A program made the translations under genes and the position numbers. A stretch of 64,000 nucleotides of DNA from Malaya genurostris (Eukaryota > Arthropoda > Insecta > Diptera > Culicidae): assembly GCF_030247185.1 (NCBI RefSeq), contig NC_080571.1:106103128-106167127 (forward strand), read 5' to 3'. The notes beneath the pieces were generated by a model. The model was not told where the DNA came from and did no database searches. It saw only the letters and a program-made list of their open reading frames with translations. This document shows, piece after piece, positions 11,701 through 24,034 of this stretch (positions are counted from its first letter, which is position 1; every line of letters begins with the position of its first letter).

Positions 11701-13600
11701 ATCTATTTGCAGCTTACAGTTGTCCTCGTCTTGAAAAACAACCTCTTCGTTTGAATGCTTTTTACTGAATGAAACCCTAGTTATTTGGAGATTTGTGCCT
11801 TGCATTATCAAGGGAAGGATAAAAGGAACATGGAGGGGAATGTGAATTTGGTGTGGTGAGCAAACAACACAAAACAAAAAGAAATAAATCGTCCTGCATC
11901 CCCGAAAGGATGCTGAACGATCTGCAGGTGCCAAAATGCACGCTTGATAAAGCCTTAGAGATTTTACAAAAGCGACACCATTCTGCATTCCCAGAAGAAT
12001 GCAGAACGATTTCTTTCCGAATATGCACTTGAATTAATTTAACACTTTAGAAAACAAAAATACCTTTTTTTTCATATATAGCTAATAAAAGACTAACATG
12101 ATACGAGTACTTTTCAATGAAAAAACCCAATGTTTGAACATAATTTAAAAAAAAATTTTAAAAATATTTCCTCCGACTTTTTTCATGAACATGCTCGAAA
12201 ATATTTTCTGTCAAATACAAAAATCGGACCCTGGGTAGTTTCATCAAACAAACACTTTCCACGAAACTATGTTGATTTCGCACTTAGTTACGGGGGTTTG
12301 GGCAAACTTGATATTAAAACCAGGTTCGAAACTGACTCGATTTTCAGTTCAACAACGTTGAAACTAGGTTCGAAACTGGCTCCAAACAAACGGTTTGACA
12401 GCAATTAGAGTGGAAACTGGGTGGCATCAAGCGAAAACGATATATGTAATTCAAACTATTGGAAACCCTTGTGAATAATCATTGTATGCAAGCTTTAACG
12501 AACGCCACTCTAACTGCCTTTACAGGAAAAATTGGACAACACTTTTCAGAACTCCAGTTAAAGTCCTTGCACACATCGAAAACTTTACCATGAATGTCTC
12601 CTATCTGTGACCACACTTCGTCATCGTGAAGTACAAACCATCCTTTCAACAGTCTTAAGAAACTCAAATAAATCTTCATTTCCTTAATAGCGTTCTCGCT
12701 AGCTGAAGGAGTCGATGGAAAAATTTGAGCGCCGAAATTTCACCGGTAAAGAGCACGATACAGAGTAAAAAGTTACTTCGATGGACCGACGCGACGCGTC
12801 GCTGAAACTGAACAGCAGAACTGAACGGGAATCGAAAAAAATGCCACCGAATTTTATTTGTTTCTTTTCTATATGACATACGACTGTTTCCGAAGATAAT
12901 AAATTTCGTCCATTCATCATGAGATAGGTCAGGGAGTTGAAATTTAATTTTATCAGGATGAAATAAATGGCTTCGCTCGATTCCGCTGCAACACATAAAT
13001 GCGAATCACTTTCCTCGGATCATTGGACTCTCATTTTTTTCCAATCGAACCCAATTTTTCTATCCGTCTGCGATATCATCTTTAGTCATTTTTCAAGTTC
13101 ATTTTGCTTTTCATTGCTTTGAAATATGCATTATAATGTTTAATTTTGCGATCAGCGATAAGTTGTAAGGTGAAAAATATCACCGGGAAAAAATTGTATT
13201 TGTTATTTCGATCAGAAAATCATTGTTGCGTTGGAGGGGGATTGTGCTTTGTTCCGTTGTTCAGTTGCGCAAAACAGGATTCTACTATTTCTCATACAAC
13301 ATTTGTATCGAGGCAGAATCATTCTCCAGCATAGATGCCAGGTAAAAAATTCAAATATCTTCAGACAGGGTTGCAAAAGTCTGCAACAAATAATGTCTGC
13401 AGCACTTCATGCAAAATCTGCCGATTCGAATACAAATCTACAGACCTGGCATCTCTGTTCTCCAGTAGTGTCTGTAGCTACGGTACACTGCGATAACTAT
13501 AAAATATCAAGCGGTTCGTTCTGAAATTGCAATAATTTTATTTGTAAAGTCTGTACTCGATAAAAATGCAATAGACAAAATTGATCTCCAGTGAATTATG
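8746..13600. other. intergenic, very AT-rich, no recognised gene
   Basis: Frames up to about 148 codons (8808-9254) show no motif I recognise. The stretch 10300-11440 is extremely AT-rich. Fragments stand out only at 11438-11470, a terminal piece (TCCACCTAGTTGTGTAATG) of the repeat at 7165, and at 11898-12010, where two imperfect copies of CTGCATnCCCnnAAGnATGC occur. 12480-13000 is slightly richer in GC but has no supported exon. Confidence 0.45.
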
Positions 13601-13604
13601 TCGT

Positions 13605-14280
13605 GTCAAATATTTTTGAGTTTGGGTCCCGGCTCATTGTTCCATTCCAGGCAATGGAAGAGCCGATAGTTTAGCCATAAGTGGTGCTATTGAAGGTGAA
13701 ATTTATGAGAGGCCGATTGCTTTCAACGAATTCTATAGCGCGTCCCGCCAAAGAACACTTGCTAGCTGGCAAGCTTCTTGGGATAAAGATGATCTGGGTC
13801 GGTGGATGCACTCAATTATTCCTAAAATATCGACAGAGGCATGATTCAGGGGACTGGATGTAAGTAGGGATTTCATTCGTGTGATGTCCAGACTCATGTC
13901 CAATCACTACACGTTAGATGCACATCTTCCTGGAATTGGACTTTCCGAGACTAATCATTGTGCTTGTGGCGAAGGTTAGCGCGATATTGATCATGTCTTT
14001 TTGACATGTGTGGAGTATCGTGATGTCAGATCTCAACTAATAAATTCCTTGCGTACCCAAGGTAGACTATCCAATGTCCCAGTTCACGAGTTTATTTAAT
14101 GTAATTTATAATAGCAAATCGCTTCATAAAAACAGTGTTTATATTAACTAATGAATACCAGAATACTAATATGATATTCGAAATGTATTAGGTTTAAAGT
14201 ATTATGTACTGTGGATGCCACGGCGAAGAAAAACTTATGTATATTGCCTATGAAATAAACATATTTCGGGAAAAATTTTT
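13605..14280 (+). pseudogene. 3' end of an I-like non-LTR element: RNase H C-terminus and tail domain, 5'-truncated
   Basis: In the plus frame the RNase H tail VPGHCSIPGNGRADSLA is followed by RQRTLASWQASW, GLDVSRDFIRVMSRLMSNHY and a zinc-finger-like CACGEG/IDHVFLTC segment. This is the typical end of I/Loner-type ORF2. Stops interrupt it (after ISTEA and after CACGEG). It probably ends in the AAATAAACATATTT region near 14265-14285. The 5' truncation is normal for target-primed insertion. It shows the domain missing beyond the left edge, though I cannot prove both belong to one family. Confidence 0.75.
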
Positions 14281-14339
14281 TTTTGAAACTCTTAAAGTTT
14301 AAATAAACACATGTTAGCTATGTTTTTGCCAAATAGGTT

Positions 14340-14850
14340 TATTCAACCTCCTCTCCTAGGGTAAATGCCCGCGCCTTGAACTCAGCACTACCCATCAAAT
14401 CCTGTGCAACATTTGAGCCCACTTTCTTACACATTTCCATCCAATTCATTCTTCAAATACGAAGATGGGCGAAGTTTCGGCGATTGGTCTCCGACAACAA
14501 AAGCATTCTAAGCTTCGAACCGATCCATCTCCGATTTCGCGTAGTGGCACGATGCCAGAGCCGACCAAAAAGAAATGTTACTTTCGTGGGACCGGAGGAA
14601 GGGCAGCAGACGCTTCTGGAAGTATTATTTCTTATATATTTTATCGTACCGGTCGATATGTATAGCTTGCTGAGTTTGACGCCACATCAAGTACTTCTAA
14701 GATAATTTGTCGACCTTCTTCTTCTGGAACTCGAAAATCTTTAAGCCGGGCGTCCGCTCTAACGCACGTCTCATCGTCCATTCGTTATTATCTGCTGGAA
14801 GACCCCGACGGAATAACTGCCATTCTAGGCCTCGTCCTCTCTACACCCCC
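14340..14850 (-). pseudogene. Tc1-like transposase remnant
   Basis: Read on the minus strand with frameshifts, it follows the order of Tc1-like catalytic domains: DDETCVRADARLK (first Asp), KRLLPFLRSH, FWSALASCHYAK (region of the second Asp), an LRP segment matching the usual PELRPIE, and a C-terminus ending GEEVE followed by a stop. Several stops and shifts make it dead. A related fragment with the third acidic residue preserved lies at 27160-27400. Confidence 0.7.
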
Positions 14851-15411
14851 TAATCAAACAAACAAATGTAAAGTCTCTCTCCCCTATTTTGCTCTCCCGC
14901 TTTACTACCATTAGTACATAAGTCAAAATTAATTGTATCTATCTTTTGTAAAAAAAAAACACTTCACCTTTCGATGTAAACATTTCAAAAGGGCCGAAAA
15001 GCAATTGACAGATTCTCTTTCTAAAAATATTTCCTAAATTACGTGTAAAACCAGTGCACAAGAAAGAAAAGGGTGAAAGGAGATTTGAAGGGATTGAAAA
15101 TTTACACTCGCAAGAATATGAGTTTAGCTCGCTCAAATTTTGAATGCGTCTTTTACCACGATTTTTTTTAAACGACTATCATGATATCTCCATAACTATT
15201 TGGTTGTATCGACTCAAATTTTTCAGCCCATGGTAAACCTCAAGTGGAACAAAAAGGGTTTTAATTGAAAATGGTTAAAAGAGCGTTTTTTTCGACTGAC
15301 TCGGGGATAATGATTTTACTGTGAGAAATAAAGAATATCAGATATTTGTTGTGAATATTATAATAAATTTTGCAACGAATGATTTTTGATAAGACAAATT
15401 TTGGTTTTACT
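14851..15411. other. no recognised gene
   Basis: AT-rich spacer between the Tc1-like remnant and a mariner; I see nothing else. Confidence 0.5.
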
Positions 15412-15413
15412 TA

Positions 15414-16543
15414 TCAGGTGTACAACTTTGCTTCCGCCGTTTTCCGATAGGCTGGTCAAAATACATAGATGATAATGCCTTTGAAGTGAGTGTGTACAGT
15501 GCCTAACGAATTGTCATCGCCGTTTCAGTGACAGTTGTTCTTGTTTTCGTATTATTCACGCTCGAAAATGTCTGTTTATGTGCCCAATTCTCGCCATTTG
15601 CGGGAAGTTTTACTTTTCTATTACAATTAGAAAAAAATGCAGCTGAAACGCATTGAATGCTCTCAGAAACCTACGGTGATGCTGCTCTGAGCAAAAGAAC
15701 GTGTTGGGAGTGGTTTCAACGTTTTAAAAATGGTGATTTAGAAGTCGAAGACAAACATGGTGGTAGAAGAGAAAAAACCTTCAAAGATGAACAACTAAAA
15801 GCATTGCTTGATGAAGATTCGTGCCAAAACCAAGAAGAGCTTGCCGAATCGTTGAACATGATTCAGAAAGAAGGAAACTGGGTGCCGTACGAGTTGAAAC
15901 CGAAGGACATCGAGCGCCGTCTATTTGTATGTGAGCAACTGCCTCAAAGACAAAATCGTAAGGGGTTTTTACATCGAATCGTAACCAGTGATGAAAAGTG
16001 GGTTTTATACGATAATCCTAAACGCAGAAAATCATGGGGAAAGCCGGGCATGCTACTTCGTCGAAAGCAAAACCGAATATTCACGGCGCCAAGGATATGA
16101 TTTGTATTTGGTGGGATCAGCTCGGTGTGATTTACTACGAGCTCTTAAAACCGGGTGAAACCATCACAGGAGATCGCTACCGAACGCAACTGATGCGCCT
16201 TAGTCGCGCGCTAAAGGAAAAGCGGCCACAATATCAAGAGCGACATGACAAAGTCATCCTCCAACACGACAATGCTCGGCCTCACGTCGCAAAAATGGTC
16301 AAAAGGTACCTGGAAACGCTGAAATGGGAAGTCTTGCCCACTCGCCGTATTCCCCAGATGCCGCCCCTTCTGACTTCCACCTATTCCGTTCGATGGCACA
16401 CGGCCTGGCAGTTGGAAAAATGGATTGCTTCATGGATAACGCTAGCGACGGACAATACTTTGAATAACACATCTGTAAGCACTTTTTCGCAATAAAGCTT
16501 TTAATTTTGGAAAAAAACGGCGGAAGCAAAGTTGTACACCTGA
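15414..16543 (+). mobile_element. second mariner family, complete ends, TA duplication
   Basis: The left end reads TCAGGTGTACAACTTTGCTT from 15414 and the right end is its inverse, finishing at 16543. TIRs are about 28 bp with core CAACTTTGCTTCCGCCGTTT. TA flanks both sides (15412-15413 and 16544-16545). The 1130-bp size is slightly below a full mariner because of an internal deletion. Confidence 0.93.
15567..16495 (+). pseudogene. mariner transposase with internal deletion and frameshifts
   Basis: Starts MSVYVPNSRHLREVLLFYYN and meets TAG at once. The following frame has the helix-turn-helix RTCWEWFQRFKNGDLEVEDK. About 15-20 residues of the second DNA-binding helix are missing between ELAESLN and MIQKEGNWVPYEL. 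SDEKWVLYDN carries the first catalytic Asp. After a frameshift near 16040 come WWDQLGVIYYELLKPGETI and LQHDNARPH (second Asp). The last catalytic block is scrambled by a shift after WEVLPTRR. Inactive. Confidence 0.88.
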
Positions 16544-16545
16544 TA

Positions 16546-18705
16546 TTTCCAGAGATATACGTATTTAGGGATGACCAGACTTCGTCGCGAACAAGCCTTG
16601 CTTCAGCGTGAAAAAAAAAAATAATGAGTCAGAATACGAAAGAGACGTCTGCATTGTAATGAGTTTACTTCGAAATAGTCATATGACTATCGGGTATCTC
16701 AATTAAAAGACAGAATCACAGTACAGATTTCTGTTGACGATGATATCATTCTGCATAGAGCACAGTTCTGGGCACCACACTTAATGAGAAAGTGTTTCCC
16801 TCCCGTCAACGTGAGTCGAAGCTTTTTTTGTAAATGTACAATTTGAACACAAAATTTAGCCAGTTTGTATAAACATAATAGTATATTTTCGCATTTTGAA
16901 GTTCATATAACCACAAAAAATTATCCGAAAAAATAAACTTCACTCGTAACTCGTGGCAGAGGTTAGTGGCTCTTTGTCCTTCCGTTAAGTATGTTAAGCA
17001 TATGTACTTCCTCCCTTCCTCAATATGTATCCTTCTCTCTGAACGATGAAGGTGAAGCTCCACATCCGTAATGCCTATCATTCTGTTAAAATGTTCCATT
17101 TTAGTTGGAACCTTCTATTACTATTCACGGAGCAACTTTTATTTGCTAATCAAGGGGAATCCTGATGAAATCGTGTACGAACCGCCAAAACCATCGTTAA
17201 AGCGCAACGCAACCCTCACATAAACGACAACACAGTCCACAGTGTCCATAGGGTAGAATATGGGCGCAGTTTGTGCTACAATGGATGGTGGTGCAATAAA
17301 TCACCCACTATTCGAAATGGTTGCAAACACCTTTCTTTTGTTTCATCCGACGAAGCGAGTAGTTTTGTTTGTGTGTATGTAAATCGTTTTGAAAGTTTAC
17401 AATTGTTATCTGTGTCTGTAGTAGGGGCGATATGAAATTTCTGTCGCCGCTTGTCTATCTGGAATAGCAAGGATGGTCCCGTTGGCCTGTTGCAAAGTAA
17501 TTTAATGAACAGGTCATTTTACAGCGCGGACCTGTCAATTAAACGACCAACGTTGTGTGGTGTTGATTATGAGAAGTTCAGAAAGCAGAACATGTTCGAA
17601 TCCACTGAAAAACAGCACAAGTTGAGTGACTGGAGCATGAAGAATTAGGCCTTGTAGACCAACAATTCTTGATGACAAATAAAAGGAAGGATAATCATGG
17701 AATCAACTTCAGCAAAGTGATTCGAGTGAAATGAAAATTAAAGAAAAAATAATCAGAACAAGGACTTTAGAAAAAAAATTATTTAAGTTAGACTTAGTAT
17801 GACTTGTTTGAGCAGTATTCATATTAAATTGCAGTCAGAATCACTTATCGGTCCGAGTATGAAAGCATTCAATGGTGCCAAATTCGATCCGTTGTGATTA
17901 TTGTCTCCTGACACTGGGCAGTCCCATTCCGATTCAAGTAAAGACACGAGATGAAAGCCATCGATAACCACTTATTAGTAAAATGATCTGTTATGAAGGA
18001 AACAGCTCCATTCGGCAACGCGAAAGGATCTGCTTTGCTGTCCATTTATGGCAATAGACTATATTACATCTACGGTAGGGTTTACCACGGTGTCAACCCA
18101 TATTGCCCGTGTCGGTCTCATGCTCTTCATCATTATCATCATTATGATCATCATCATCATCATCATCGCCATCGTCGTCCTTCATTTCCGGCATACGTTA
18201 TACGATACCACCTCCATCACCTGAACCAGGACCCGTTGGCTTTTTGGAAGTGAAGCAGTGAGGAGCTGTCGGGTGACGAACGTGGTGAAGTTTGTCAAAG
18301 CGATTGTTGATAATGCTCGTTCGTCTGGACGGGAATGACCTGGTGGGTTACACGGTGTAAAAAATAACTGTTCTAACCGCGTATCAGCGCAAGTAGCAAA
18401 TATATTCACGTTTTCTTAGTTATATTGAACTGCTAATTAGAGCAGGCAGTTTAAAACAAATTGCTAACGCACTGATAAGTCGAAGACGGGATGTAAAAAC
18501 GAAGTAAAATTTGTAATGTTCGCTTAGCACAAAATTTAGTTTTTTTTTTCTCAAATCCTACTGGGAATGAAAGATAGATGAATTGAAAGTGAAACAATTG
18601 TAAGTTTTTCGAAAAAGTATCACCAGAGAAATGGTCAGATCGATATTCGTGTTTAGAGACCAACAGCTGGTAGTAGTGCAGAAGTAAAGAAGACACACGA
18701 AACCT
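16546..18705. other. intergenic, no recognised gene
   Basis: Several frames under 100 codons without motifs. A CAT-rich tract makes one frame look His-rich (near 18120). No splice-flanked exon was convincing. Confidence 0.45.
18118..18178. repeat. imperfect CAT microsatellite
   Basis: Run of CAT/CAC-like triplets, with eight near-perfect units around 18145-18170. Confidence 0.85.
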
Positions 18706-19234
18706 GTTTTATTCCACTTAGTGGTGAAATGATGATTACTCATAACTTCATAAATATTACTGTGGAATTTGCAAAAACAACTGTTCATTGAATAGAAGTA
18801 AGAAATGTTGATGGGACTTAATCTAATAAACTATACAAATCCTATTTACTCTGTAGTTCCGAAACCGGAAGAAGTATCCACAACAAATTAAGGAATTCCG
18901 TATGAAACTGTAAGACATTTCCTTTGAACCTATAAGTTTGTAAAAATCGATTTGACCATCTTGAAGAAAAGTGAATGAGATCATTTTTGCATTTTTTAAT
19001 CTCCAATTCCAATTCTTCAGAAACCGGATTCAACCGAAGTTGGTTCGTTTGTCAGCAACAAATATGACCTACACATTGGAACAGTTTTGAACTTAGTTAA
19101 ACCTATACTTTCTATTTTATGCTCTATTTCGATTAAACCAATTAAACGAAATGTAACAAACGAAACGAACCTGCGTTTCTGTTACTTCTGAGTATGTAAG
19201 TCAAGCTTTTTAGCAGCATAAAACATGTAGTAGG

Positions 19235-19321
<87 letters not shown>
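18706..19321 (-). repeat. inverted partial copy of the CTTCCGGTTCCGG repeat
   Basis: Starts near TCCACTTAGTGGTGAAATGA, the terminal block of the family, and runs as the reverse complement of about 8280-8740. Shared landmarks are TTCCGAAACCGG, the GGAATTCCGTATG segment and CTGCGTTTCTGTTACTTCTG. Similarity ends at the ATT microsatellite. Confidence 0.75.
19235..19321. repeat. (ATT)n microsatellite, 29 units
   Basis: 87 bp of ATT at the position where the inverted sister repeat carries (AAT)65. Confidence 0.97.
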
Positions 19322-19399
19322 TAAAATGAAATATTATATTTCCTGCAGTACTGCGACGAAAGAAGAGCATAACTTACACTGCGACATCAACTGTTATAC

Positions 19400-19790
19400 A
19401 TTGTATCATAGCATATTATTTCATATATTATCTTCTGTTATGTTATATTATGTTGTATGGTATTATACTGCATTGCATTATATCATATTATATTGTATTA
19501 TATTATATTATATTATACTGTGTTATATTATTTTATATTATGTTATATCACAGAGAAAAGATACCCAACATTCATACGTGTAAAGCCGTGTGCAACGGTG
19601 ATTTTAACGGATTTTTACTTGCATGCTTTACACAGCTTTTTAAAGAAGTTGTACTAGCTTGAATGTCTGTTCTCTGTAGTTGTATTATATTATATTGTAG
19701 TATACTGTATTGCATTATATTATGTTATAATCTATTATATTTTGTTATATTAATTTATATTATATTATATTGTATTATGCTCAAGTATAT
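19400..19790. repeat. degenerate TATTA-type low-complexity tract
   Basis: Two blocks (about 19400-19555 and 19680-19790) of TATTA/TATAT pentamer-like repeats, broken by unrelated sequence at 19556-19680. Confidence 0.8.
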
Positions 19791-19903
19791 CGACAACGGG
19801 GAGGGGCAGGGAGTGCATCAGGGTATCTTAGAAGTGAATGACTGGATGTTATTATTATTAACAACAATATATAATACAATGTAATATAATTCAATTCAAT
19901 ATA

Positions 19904-20065
19904 CAGGGGACGGGTATAGTGTGATGGGTAAGTCGATGCCTTTCACGCAGCCCGCCTGGGTTCGATTCCCAACCCCGCACATAGGGTCAGAAAGTTTTTC
20001 TGGCCCGAAGAGGCGAATGACCTTAAGGTTAAAACCTCTATAATCGAAACAAAAATAAAAAAAAA
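19904..20065 (+). mobile_element. tRNA-derived SINE, Glu-like head, 10-bp target duplication
   Basis: GTGATGGGTAAGTCG fits the A-box region, GGGTTCGATTCCC is a perfect B box, and between them the loop CTTTCAC sits between short complementary arms as in tRNA-Glu (UUC). The body (TAGGGTCAGAAAG through TTAAAACCTCTATAATCGAA) ends in an A-rich tail. ATTCAATATA flanks it at 19894-19903 and 20066-20075. Related copies are at 33002-33157 and 22117-22222. Confidence 0.88.
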
Positions 20066-20284
20066 ATTCAATATATAACAAATAATGCAACAAATAACAG
20101 AACCACATGTTGCAATATACTATGATAAATATTGCACTACAAGCCTTTTCGCACCGTCTCATTCTGCTACTAACGCAAAAGGCGATAGCACCCAGTCGAC
20201 GCCGTTCTATTGACCAAATGTCATCATAGACGCTCGGGGAGGCATGAGATAGGAACTTGTGAGGACTTAGTTATCTCACCATTT

Positions 20285-20905
20285 GGCGACCTGGGAAAAA
20301 GCGAATTAATTTTAGATTTTTCATTTAAATCTTAGTTTCTGAAAAACGGTTGAGCCGTTTCAAAGAAAATTGAGTGCACACTTTTTCTCTAATTTTCACA
20401 TGTAACTCAGGAACCGGAAGTCGGATCAAAATTAAATTCAATAGCAGGCTATGGGGCCATGACCTTTCATTTGAATCTTAGTTTGTGAAAATCGGTTCAG
20501 CCATCTCTGAAAAAAGTGAGTGCATATTTTTTCCATTTTTGGTACATATCATCCTATATCTCCGTAACCGAAAGTCGGATCTGGATGAAGTTCAATAGTA
20601 GGCTATGGGACCATGAGAACTGTCATTTGAATCTTAGTTTGTGAAAATCGGCTCGGCCATCTTTGAGAAAAGTGAGTGCATATTTTTTTTACATACATAC
20701 ACACATACATACACACATACACATGCACAAACAAACACATACACACACATTCACACCCACACATACAAACACACACACGGACGGGCGGACACACACAGAC
20801 ATTTGCTCAGTTCGTCGAGCTGAGTTGAATGGTATATGACATTCGGCCTCGGTTAAAAAGTCGGTTTTCACAGTGATTGCATAGCCTTTCTATATAAGAA
20901 AGGCA
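20285..20905 (-). repeat. CTTCCGGTTCCGG repeat, minus orientation
   Basis: Three modules carrying GAACCGGAAGTCGGATC or a variant and TGAAAATCGG, then a CA-rich stretch (20695-20800), GTTCGTCGAGCTGAGTTGAA and the end block CTTTCTATATAAGAAAGGCA. Confidence 0.75.
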
Positions 20906-22116
20906 AAAATACCTGTAGTACGTGCTTCAATTAGTTTAAAAGGTCCATTAATGGAGACTTTACAGTACTTGTAAATTTACGTCTCTTAAGATGCACCTAA
21001 AAGGAGCGTCACAATTCACCTAAATTTACATCTCAAAACAAGTAAAAATGAACCATATTATTAACATCTCAGTTATTTTAACTGAAAGTGACATCGAAAC
21101 AAACACAGTGTTTATTTTTACTTGATGATGTAATACTCTGTCATCACCCAAAAAATTACGGAATTTATGTCAAATGTAAGTCTCATTTTTTCTATGAGTG
21201 TAAGTTCTAGAATCAGTGCAGCATTCAGTTCCAGAATCCAGATTTAAATTCTGTTCCAGGTACAGAATCAACACACTAAAAAAATTTGAATGTTACAGGT
21301 GACCCAATCCCTCATACGATGGAATTCATAAATACCTAATTTGCCAAACGACGGAAAATTCCATTTGTAATGACTTAATGTTGGATGAGACTAAATTTTA
21401 CGGGTTCCGATTGTAATTTCCGTTCGGCTAGGAAGTGAGATTGCGTTAAATTATATTCTTCACTTGCCGGTGTGTGAAGCAAGTTTGTTCTTCTGTGGCT
21501 CAGTCGATTACCGGGCGTACTTTATGATTCAATGATTCTCCGTTCAAGTCGCGACGGACGCAATCAGTTTTTTTTAATTTCAATGAATTTCATGTCATAA
21601 AATTTTCAAATCACACAATAGTACATGTTCTTGCACGTAAATTAGCGTGAAGTGCGAAACTCCATTTACGTGCATCTTATAAAATGTAAAATCACAAGGT
21701 TCTTTCGAAGTGTGCAGGTTTACAACCAATCAACTTATGAGACCAGTTATCGATATTCATCGGATACTTGGAAGTGTTAATGAGGTATATCTGTTTCCCT
21801 CGTACTCACGTCATCCAGTTATGTCTCTAACATTATCCCCATCCCCTTCTTTATTCTTAACGTTTCGTTTTTGTCAAGACTTTGCTTTGCTAATGTTCTT
21901 GATTTGATGATTGTAGTATTTATAAATGAATCAATAAAGCAATAAAATGAAGAGTAGGAAAACATAAAAAGTATTTTTTGTAGTGTAGTACAATCATATG
22001 TTTTCTCTATCGTCTTTATACATAATTTGTATGCTTGATAATAAATAAAAATCAACGATTGACCAGGAAATATCCAAAGTTCGCTTTGTTAACTTGATTT
22101 TTAAATCTGCCTTCTA
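20906..22116. other. intergenic with one tRNA-like SINE head
   Basis: Apart from the element at 21497, no gene is seen. TTTTTTCTATGAGTGTAAG near 21190 resembles the ends of small insect DNA elements, but I found no partner end. Confidence 0.4.
21497..21590 (+). repeat. tRNA-like SINE head of a third type
   Basis: TGGCTCAGTCG matches the pol III A box, and GTTCAAGTC about 40 bases later matches the B box. A T-rich run follows. The arms do not make a clean cloverleaf, so this is SINE-like rather than a working tRNA gene. Confidence 0.5.
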
Positions 22117-22222
22117 ACGTGATGGGTAAGATCATCGCCTTTCACGCAGTAGCTGGCAGGGTTCGATTCCTATTCGCGCACATAGGGCCTGAAACTTTTT
22201 CCAATTGATAAGGCGAGGTTAA
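22117..22222 (+). repeat. diverged Glu-type SINE copy
   Basis: GTGATGGGTAAGATCATCGC, CTTTCACGCAG and GGGTTCGATTCC, then CACATAGGGCCTGAAA, follow the copy at 19904. It is shorter at the 3' side. Confidence 0.75.
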
Positions 22223-23285
22223 ACATTTTATTAAAAGAAGCTGCTTGAGTACATAAAAAAATCCGACATGTGTGTTGCTTTACACCCTTTCCCCCTGCCC
22301 TATTCGCGCAGGCACAGTATAATTCGATGCGATGAAGGTGCACTTTTACAAACTAACACGGCTCGTTTCCGGTTGTGGTTTCGAAACAAGGCAATGGTCG
22401 ATTGAGTTAATGCACCGGTAGCGGAAGGGTGTGGCACCGCTTCCAACAATAGTTGGAGCCGGTTATATTCGGAATTGTTTAATGAGTTGGCGAATTTAAG
22501 CGTTCCGACCTAATTCTGGACAATTTCGCCGTGTGCGTTCTGGTTGTTAGTGAGTGTTAGTCGAGTGAGGAACACTTATACTGAGGATGTATTGTTATTG
22601 TTTTATTTTTCCTCTGCGATTTTTATTCGCGTGAATCTTTCCGCACCAAGAATTTGGAAGTGAACAAATAACCATCGTAGTAAATAATCGAATATTCAGT
22701 TTAGTTTCAATATTATTGAGCGGAATTAATGTTGTTATTTGCATAAGTATTGTCCGACAATGTTGAACCTTAAAGGAGCTGATCGACGGCCTTTGTTATT
22801 GTTTTGGAACGTAAAACAATTAATAACAGTCATGTGCAAATTAGCAGAACCCACGAGACACCAAAACCTGAATGACTTATTATTTCGATTATTCTGTAAT
22901 TATGAGGTATATCTACATTAGTTAGAAACCAACGGAAGCAATATTTGGTCAGCATACTCATACGCGTTTAACATATTTTTTCTTGACCCAGGATTACGGT
23001 TAAGTACCGAACACTTTTCAATACATTCATAATTAAGCCGATGAAAAACTAAGGGAGCGAAAATTTTTCACATCCGACATGCACATGCCTAGAGCGATTC
23101 CAGTTTCAAATTTGGCATGATGTGAATTTTTCTCTTAAAACTATATTTTTTGTAATGCATGAGAACTTTACAAAAAATAATAGTTCGCTTTCTGCGTCAG
23201 ATGTGAAATCACAACACATATTTAGAGTGAATGTAGATATAAAGATTTAGAGATATGAAATGATTGTCTGGAAGATTAAATACAA
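22223..23285. other. single-copy-looking intergenic DNA
   Basis: 22320-22600 is richer in GC than its surroundings and free of recognised repeats. It could be regulatory or an untranslated exon, but no start, splice pair or coding sense decides this. Confidence 0.35.
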
Positions 23286-23287
23286 TA

Positions 23288-24034
23288 CGTATTCGAAAAG
23301 TTAAGACCGATTGATTGTTGCAAAATTATAATAATTTGAAAAAGGTTTTATTAGCACGTTTAGTTTCCAACAAATCTACTTTACATTTCCACATAATCAC
23401 CGTCCAGTTCTATGAATTTTTTGAACCACTGCATCAGTTTTTTGGCAATCAATTTAATTTTCAGCTTGATACCTGGTCATTTATAAAAGTTACACTGTAT
23501 TGAGTATATCTGCGAGTGTTTAAAATGGAATTGAATTTGCAACAACGAGTTTGCATTAAATTTTGCATTGAAATAAAAAAAAACGGTTTCAATGGTGCGA
23601 TGACATTGCAAATGTTAGAAGAGTGTTTCTGCAACGATACTCTGAAGAAAGCAGTTGTTTATCAGTGGCACGAACGTTTCAGAAGTGCCGTTAGTCTGTG
23701 AATGATAATGAGAGAAGCGGTAAAACCGACAAAAACAATACCAAAATCAGAAATTCGCCTGATTTGGCTCCCTGTGACACTTTCCTTTTCTGTCGACCCA
23801 ATAAAACGGTCCGTGGTATGCGTTTTAGCACCCGAGATGAGATTATGAAAAAATCGCAGATGGCTCTGAATACCGAAAACTGAATATAAAAAATGTTTCG
23901 AGGATTGGATCAAGCGCTGGCATAAGCGTGCTGCAGTCGATGGGGGAGTACTTTGAAGAGGACAATATCGATTTTTATGAATAATCTTGAATTTTCAATT
24001 TTCTGAATAAATTCCGGGAACTTTTTGATCAAGG
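23288..24034 (+). mobile_element. deleted mariner-like element of a third family
   Basis: Bounded by TA (23286-23287, 24035-24036) and imperfect inverted ends (TACGTATTCGAAAAGTT left; AACTTTTTGATCAAGGTA right). Transposase begins MELNLQQRVCIKFCIE, with helix-turn-helix TLQMLEECF and VYQWHERFRS, then jumps to SPDLAPCDTFLFCRPNKTV (third Asp block) and a C-terminus with CFEDWIKRWHKRAAVDG. The middle with the first two catalytic Asp is deleted, so only other copies could mobilise it. Confidence 0.75.

Noticed and set aside
12479..12996. Overlapping minus frames of 66-106 codons as exons
   Set aside because: No splice signals or recognised motif, and frames overlap each other inconsistently.
17993..18253. 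His-rich 86-codon protein
   Set aside because: Explained by the CAT microsatellite; no start context, motif or splice sites.
19904..20065. Functional tRNA-Glu gene
   Set aside because: Acceptor and D arms do not pair, and the multicopy body with A tail and target duplication shows it is a SINE.
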